This document shows positions 5,659-8,633 of a DNA stretch of 8,633 nt, piece after piece (within the stretch, counting starts at the first letter, position 1; every line of letters begins with the position of its first letter). The notes under the pieces were generated by a model that was not told where the DNA came from, did no database searches, and saw only the letters and a program-made list of their open reading frames with translations. Made by a program: the position numbers and the translations under genes. The stretch comes from Nitrososphaerota archaeon (GTDB lineage: Archaea > Thermoproteota > Nitrososphaeria > Nitrososphaerales > Nitrosopumilaceae), in contig JAEFDA010000089.1 of the NCBI GenBank assembly GCA_016126025.1, forward strand, positions 1 to 8,633, written 5' to 3'.

Positions 5659-6722
5659 TACGCGGCAGCGGCGACCCCCGCGCCCGTTCCGTACTGGAGG
5701 CCATGCGGGATGGCCGGGCGCTCTTCTCGCTGGTGCTGTCGTACACGCGCACCGCCGAGATACCCGGCATCACGGTGGCGGGCGCCGGTCCCGACTCGAT
5801 GATGTACACGCCGCCGGCCGATGCCGAGTACATAGAGTACGGGCGCTGCCGCTGCATGGATGCCATACCCACCACCCCCGACGGCAAGCCCACCCCCGCC
5901 GTCCTGACCCGCGCCGCCCTCATAACGGCGGGCCTGCCCCACATCGCCATAAACGCCGGGGGACCCGTGCGCCCGCAGGTGCCCCACATCGACGCGGGCA
6001 TCGAACCGGGGGGCAACATACGGGAGGGGCCGGCCATGACCATATCCCAGGCGCGCCATGCACTGGAGTCGGGCCGCCATACCGGCGGCAAGTTGGCATC
6101 CCTGTGCGACTGCCTCATAATAGGCGAGTCGGTACCCGGCGGCACCACCACCGCCCTGGCCACCCTGCGGGGGCTCAACCTACCCGGACCGGTGAGCTCC
6201 AGCATGCCGGACAACCCCACATCCCTCAAGGAGGATGTGGCCCGCGCCGCCCTGGAGAGGCTGGGGATGGACGACCCCGTCTCGGTGGCCTCCAAGGTGG
6301 CCGACCCCATGATACTGTTTGTGTGCGGCATGCTGCAGGCCGCCACCGAGTCCACACATGTGGCGCTGGCCGGGGGCACCCAGATGCTGGCCGTCCTGGC
6401 ACTGGCATCCAAGCTGGGGTACGACCACACCCGCGCAGTACTGGCAACCACCTCGTACATAGCCGAGGACCCCGGGATCGAGCTGGCGCGGCGGGTGGAC
6501 ACGATATCCCCCATACCGGTGCTGTGGACCGACCCGCTGCTGGAGCGGTCGGCGCATGCCGGGCTCCGGGCGTACGCGGCCGGCTTCGCCAAGGAGGGCG
6601 CCGGGGCCGGGGGCGCCCTGGTAGCGGCCCGCGCCAGGACGGGCGCCGGGGCAAAACAGATGCAGGAGTCCATAGACGCCGAGTACTCCCGCCTCACCTC
6701 GGGAGTACGTGCGCCCGGCTAG
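5655..6722 (+). CDS. cobT: Archaeal CobT-family nicotinate-nucleotide phosphoribosyltransferase (UPF0284)
   Basis: This 355-residue protein is the usual length for the archaeal/cyanobacterial CobT-like family (TIGR00303, formerly UPF0284). Family signatures are YTRTAEIPGI (30-39), PTPAVLTRAAL (79-89), INAGG (99-103), GGNIREG (119-125) and GESVPGGTTTA (157-167); the last resembles the phosphate-binding GE..xGxTT loop of bacterial CobT. Family members transfer phosphoribose from nicotinate mononucleotide to a base, forming the alpha-ribotide used as the lower ligand of cobamides. The start at 5655 gives a four-base ATGA overlap with the hydrolase gene; the frame is open far upstream, but that part is antisense-like and not conserved. 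Very GC-rich. The symbol is assigned by family and the base used is unknown; ammonia-oxidising archaea are known cobalamin producers. Confidence 0.88.
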   Translation: MIRGSGDPRARSVLEAMRDGRALFSLVLSYTRTAEIPGITVAGAGPDSMMYTPPADAEYIEYGRCRCMDAIPTTPDGKPTPAVLTRAALITAGLPHIAINAGGPVRPQVPHIDAGIEPGGNIREGPAMTISQARHALESGRHTGGKLASLCDCLIIGESVPGGTTTALATLRGLNLPGPVSSSMPDNPTSLKEDVARAALERLGMDDPVSVASKVADPMILFVCGMLQAATESTHVALAGGTQMLAVLALASKLGYDHTRAVLATTSYIAEDPGIELARRVDTISPIPVLWTDPLLERSAHAGLRAYAAGFAKEGAGAGGALVAARARTGAGAKQMQESIDAEYSRLTSGVRAPG

Positions 6723-6759
6723 GCGGCCGCGGCACTACCACCCGGCGGCCCCAGCACCA

Positions 6760-6778
6760 TGGAGAATATTCACAATCT
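6760..6778 (+). repeat. Dispersed repeat arm, copy 3
   Basis: tggagaatattcacaatct matches the reverse complement of 395-413 at 18 of 19 positions, and its start (ggagaatattca) equals bases 342-353. It pairs imperfectly with copy 4 at 6850-6867, so the two may delimit a stem-loop or miniature element of about 107 bases. Confidence 0.5.
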
Positions 6779-6830
6779 AAGAAGAATACGCGCGGACTAT
6801 GCCGCTGTAACATTCTCCGTAAAATTCCCT

Positions 6831-6838
6831 TGTTTTTC
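6831..6838 (+). terminator. Possible T-tract terminator after cobT
   Basis: The T-run in tgtttttc lies about 110 bases after the cobT stop, in a locally AT-rich stretch. Archaeal transcription commonly ends at T-tracts without a stem. Only five consecutive Ts are present, so the evidence is weak. Confidence 0.25.
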
Positions 6839-6849
6839 ATTCAGAACCG

Positions 6850-6874
6850 GATCTGTGCATACTCTCCAAAGATC
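6850..6874 (-). repeat. Dispersed repeat arm, copy 4
   Basis: Bases 6854-6874 match 399-419 at 19 of 21 positions, including the exact tail ctctccaaagatc apart from one base. Its reverse complement resembles copy 3, giving the same convergent pairing seen for copies 1 and 2. Confidence 0.45.
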
Positions 6875-7117
6875 GTAGATAGCCCCCATGCATTTGCTCC
6901 ACACCATACGAGAACGCCACGCCGCATATGCTACACACCGGGAGTAGGGATCGGCTATTTCGTGGCAGACATCAGATTTGTCACGTCCGCCAGACCCGCG
7001 GTTAAGATTCCATCCCAATGAGCTTGGTGCCATGACCACCCCGCTGCCTAGACGGCAGATACGCTACACGATAGGAAATCAGAAGTCCCATCCGGGCCGC
7101 CTGGCCTGTTGCGGTTA

Positions 7118-7134
7118 GCTGGATCATGAATATT
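7118..7134 (-). repeat. Dispersed repeat arm, copy 5
   Basis: The reverse complement, aatattcatgatccagc, is identical over 17 bases to 346-362. A chance 17-base match is unlikely in a window of this size. No partner arm was found close by. Confidence 0.55.
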
Positions 7135-7283
7135 ATCCCGCGTATGATGAGTCAATCTGAAAGATATGAATGGCCATCCACACTGAATTTACGTCCCATT
7201 TCTTTCAAACGTGCCTACGCATGGGCCATCGTGATGGGCATGCTGGAACGGATGGTACGGACAGTCCGGTATGCGCAAAACCC

Positions 7284-8564
7284 TCAGGCGAGTAGTAGAA
7301 ACAGCGAAACCGGAATGGTTGCGCACTCACCCTCCATAGACAGTCGGTCTTTGGACAGCAGTATGGCGCCCTTTTGTTTGGTGTGTCGTTTAAAATTGAT
7401 TAGTCCGTCCAAGTCCCTAGCGGTAATACTGTTCTGAAACTTCACCTCGATCGGAGTCTCCACGCCGGCTCCGTCACTGTAGACAAAGTCTACCTCCCTG
7501 TCTTTGCCATATCTCCAATAGTACAGAAGATCCGAGTATTCAAAATTCCTCTTTCTGGGGCTGACGTTAAACGCCATCCGGATAAGGTGGTTGGCCACCA
7601 CTCCCTCAACCATTATTCCTCGGTTTATGTCGCTATCAAGGTGTCTGATTGCCGTATCAAAGGATAGTTGGTTACCGCCAATCCATCCATTCAGCACGTG
7701 GAAGTAAAATGGGTCATGGAGGTAGATTTTTTTGTCTTTTTGGAACAGTCCGCGCTTGGATTCAACACTATAACGGTAGAAGACAGAAAGAACAAACATG
7801 TTCTGGAGTGTGTCAACGTAGGAGGAGACGGTGGCCGGGCTGCCGATGTCCGTGCCTTTTTGTAGAGATCTCCAAGAGGACGTGCTTCCGATGGCCTTGA
7901 TTACGCTACGGACCAACTGCTTGAACGTACTCTGGTTCCTGTTCAGAGATTGGAGATCGCTTAGGATTGCATCAAGATATGTCGCGAAAGTGTCCTCCCC
8001 GACCATGCCGGTGCCGAGGTACTCGTTGACAACCCTTGGTATCCCGCCGGTCAGAAGGTAGTCCCTCAGGTGCCGGTTCAGCATAGGAACGTATGGCTGG
8101 AGTTTCTCTATATCCAAGCTCAAGTCCAACATCCTCATGAGGAGATCGTGCCGCACGCGCGCCGAGACAAGGTTGTGAGCTTCCAGCAGATCCTTGGCAT
8201 CCGAGTCTATCGCAGCCACAAACTCTGAAAACTTCATCGGGAGCATTATCTTATCCAGCACATCGTTTGATGCGCCGCGCCTGCCAGGCATCTTTTCTGA
8301 GGACGTCTTGATGTCTATCGTGTTGGAGCCGGTAGCCACAACAGTACAATTTGCCAGTCTACCCTGATCCCACAATCTCTTGATCCCCCGCTGCCAGTCT
8401 TTCACCGCCGACACCTCGTCCAGAAAAATGTAGCAGCGGTCATTCTTTCGTAGCCTCCTGATGCCATCAAGATACTCTTTCACTATATTCACCAGATCCT
8501 TGGGGGAGGTGTCCACGTCAAACGCATAGTACATTATGCTGTATGGCGAGACACCCCCATCCAT
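7284..8564 (-). CDS. AAA_14/DUF4143-type ATPase, N-terminally truncated (probable pseudogene)
   Basis: The remaining 426 residues begin MDGGVSPYSIMYYAFD, which corresponds to the region just after the P-loop helix in this family. Walker B is CYIFLDE (44-50), a sensor-1-like VVATGSN follows (75-81), then the linker with GGIPRVVNEYLG (173-184), and a C-terminal DUF4143 domain with PD-(D/E)XK-like residues: Glu320, Asp359 (REVDF) and Glu373/Lys375 (PIEVKF). The C-terminus looks complete. No Walker A (GxxxxGKT) is present, an in-frame TGA lies three codons before the ATG, and no frame in the remaining 69 bases encodes a P-loop. Without it ATP binding should fail. An insertion-sequence end begins four bases upstream of the start codon and explains the loss. 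The family is widespread in archaea with no settled function. The gene is AT-richer than its neighbours, suggesting separate acquisition. Confidence 0.85.
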   Translation of the reverse strand: MDGGVSPYSIMYYAFDVDTSPKDLVNIVKEYLDGIRRLRKNDRCYIFLDEVSAVKDWQRGIKRLWDQGRLANCTVVATGSNTIDIKTSSEKMPGRRGASNDVLDKIMLPMKFSEFVAAIDSDAKDLLEAHNLVSARVRHDLLMRMLDLSLDIEKLQPYVPMLNRHLRDYLLTGGIPRVVNEYLGTGMVGEDTFATYLDAILSDLQSLNRNQSTFKQLVRSVIKAIGSTSSWRSLQKGTDIGSPATVSSYVDTLQNMFVLSVFYRYSVESKRGLFQKDKKIYLHDPFYFHVLNGWIGGNQLSFDTAIRHLDSDINRGIMVEGVVANHLIRMAFNVSPRKRNFEYSDLLYYWRYGKDREVDFVYSDGAGVETPIEVKFQNSITARDLDGLINFKRHTKQKGAILLSKDRLSMEGECATIPVSLFLLLA

Positions 8565-8567
8565 TTT

Positions 8568-8592
8568 CGCTCATATTCCAAATGTTGGGGGT
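8568..8592 (+). repeat. Terminal inverted repeat of the right insertion sequence
   Basis: It reads cgctcatattcc at its outer end and tgggggt at its inner end, and matches the reverse complement of 287-311 at 22 of 25 positions. It lies directly against the broken end of the ATPase gene. In IS1595-type elements the eight adjoining bases (tccatttt, 8560-8567) would be one copy of the target duplication; the other copy would be beyond the window. Confidence 0.7.
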
Positions 8593-8633
8593 GCCTAATC
8601 CGGTCGTGTACGCCACTTCGACGGCATTTCAGC
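8568..8633 (-). mobile_element. Insertion sequence, presumed downstream end (partial)
   Basis: The element starts at the terminal repeat 8568-8592 and continues past the right edge. On the minus strand a frame entering from the edge (AEMPSKWRTRPD) stops with TAG at 8595-8597, three bases before the repeat. This is where the end of a transposase gene would be expected, but 12 residues are too few to confirm it. If right, this transposase runs in the same direction as the left one, making the two elements direct copies. Confidence 0.5.

Larger units (their letters stand above)
6723..7283. other. 561-base non-coding region
   Basis: No frame here gives a recognisable product. It holds a T-tract (6833-6837) that may end the cobT message, dispersed repeat arms at 6760-6778, 6850-6874 and 7118-7134, and a short hairpin (ctgcc/ggcag, 7044-7058). 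Base composition drops from the GC-rich operon towards the AT-richer ATPase gene, as expected at an insertion or recombination boundary. Confidence 0.5.

Noticed and set aside
5222..7021. 599-codon plus-strand ORF across the hydrolase and cobT genes
   Set aside because: It is an off-frame reading of two genes with complete family signatures; composition is His/Arg/Pro-rich and it has no motif.
7105..7130. Resemblance of gcggttagctggatcat to the 3' end of 16S rRNA
   Set aside because: Only about ten bases agree and no upstream rRNA sequence is present; the same bases belong to a dispersed repeat.
7126..7437. 103-codon plus-strand ORF overlapping the 3' end of the DUF4143 gene
   Set aside because: Half of it is antisense to a recognised domain, and the rest (starting MNIIPRMMSQSERYEW) matches nothing I know. 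A weak base similarity of its start to 490-510 (17 of 21) was too short to build on.
312..8567. The whole segment as a composite transposon
   Set aside because: Only the inner ends of the two elements are visible, the transposases are incomplete, and the genes between look like ordinary chromosomal genes. It remains a possibility but not a supported call.
1..8633. CRISPR array or defence island
   Set aside because: No regularly spaced repeats are present, and apart from the truncated ATPase of unknown role no defence-type gene was recognised.

Overview
The window looks like chromosomal DNA from a GC-rich ammonia-oxidising archaeon (Thaumarchaeota/Nitrososphaerota), most like a Cenarchaeum-type genome. 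The grounds are archaeal promoters (TATA-like boxes about 25-31 bases ahead of start codons, giving leaderless or near-leaderless messages), heavy use of ATA and AGG codons in otherwise GC-rich genes, and an archaeal-type CobT and AAA+/VWA pair that I recognise as thaumarchaeal. The lineage is recognised from memory and was not searched.

Layout. 1-311 (minus): one end of an insertion sequence, with the first 73 codons of a zinc-ribbon transposase (IS1595-like) running off the left edge and a terminal inverted repeat at 287-311. 312-566: non-coding, with short dispersed repeats. 567-3438 (minus): a two-gene unit of an AAA+ MoxR/ChlI-type ATPase followed by an overlapping VWA (ChlD/CoxE-like) protein. 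3439-3680: promoter region and a doubtful small ORF. 3681-4145 (minus): an unrecognised four-helix membrane protein. 4146-4411: divergent promoter region with an unexplained long inverted repeat. 4412-6722 (plus): a tightly overlapping operon of NAD(P)HX epimerase (nnrE), a glyoxalase-II-like metallo-beta-lactamase hydrolase, and an archaeal CobT-family phosphoribosyltransferase. 6723-7283: non-coding, with more of the same dispersed repeats. 7284-8564 (minus): an AT-richer AAA_14/DUF4143 ATPase whose N-terminus, including the P-loop, is missing. 8568-8633: a second insertion-sequence end.

The main structural finding is that 287-311 and 8568-8592 are the same 25-base sequence in inverted orientation (22 of 25 identical). 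The left copy lies where the upstream end of the transposase element should be. The right copy abuts the truncated ATPase gene exactly where its homology starts. The simplest reading is that a related insertion sequence cut the ATPase gene between its P-loop and its Walker B region, and that direct copies of one element family flank this 8.3-kb segment.

How the genes work together: the AAA+ and VWA proteins probably form a MoxR/VWA chaperone or metal-insertion machine, but its client is not in the window. The nnrE operon joins nicotinamide-nucleotide repair to a nicotinate-nucleotide-dependent step of cobamide lower-ligand activation. I see no CRISPR array, rRNA, tRNA, or convincing new defence system.
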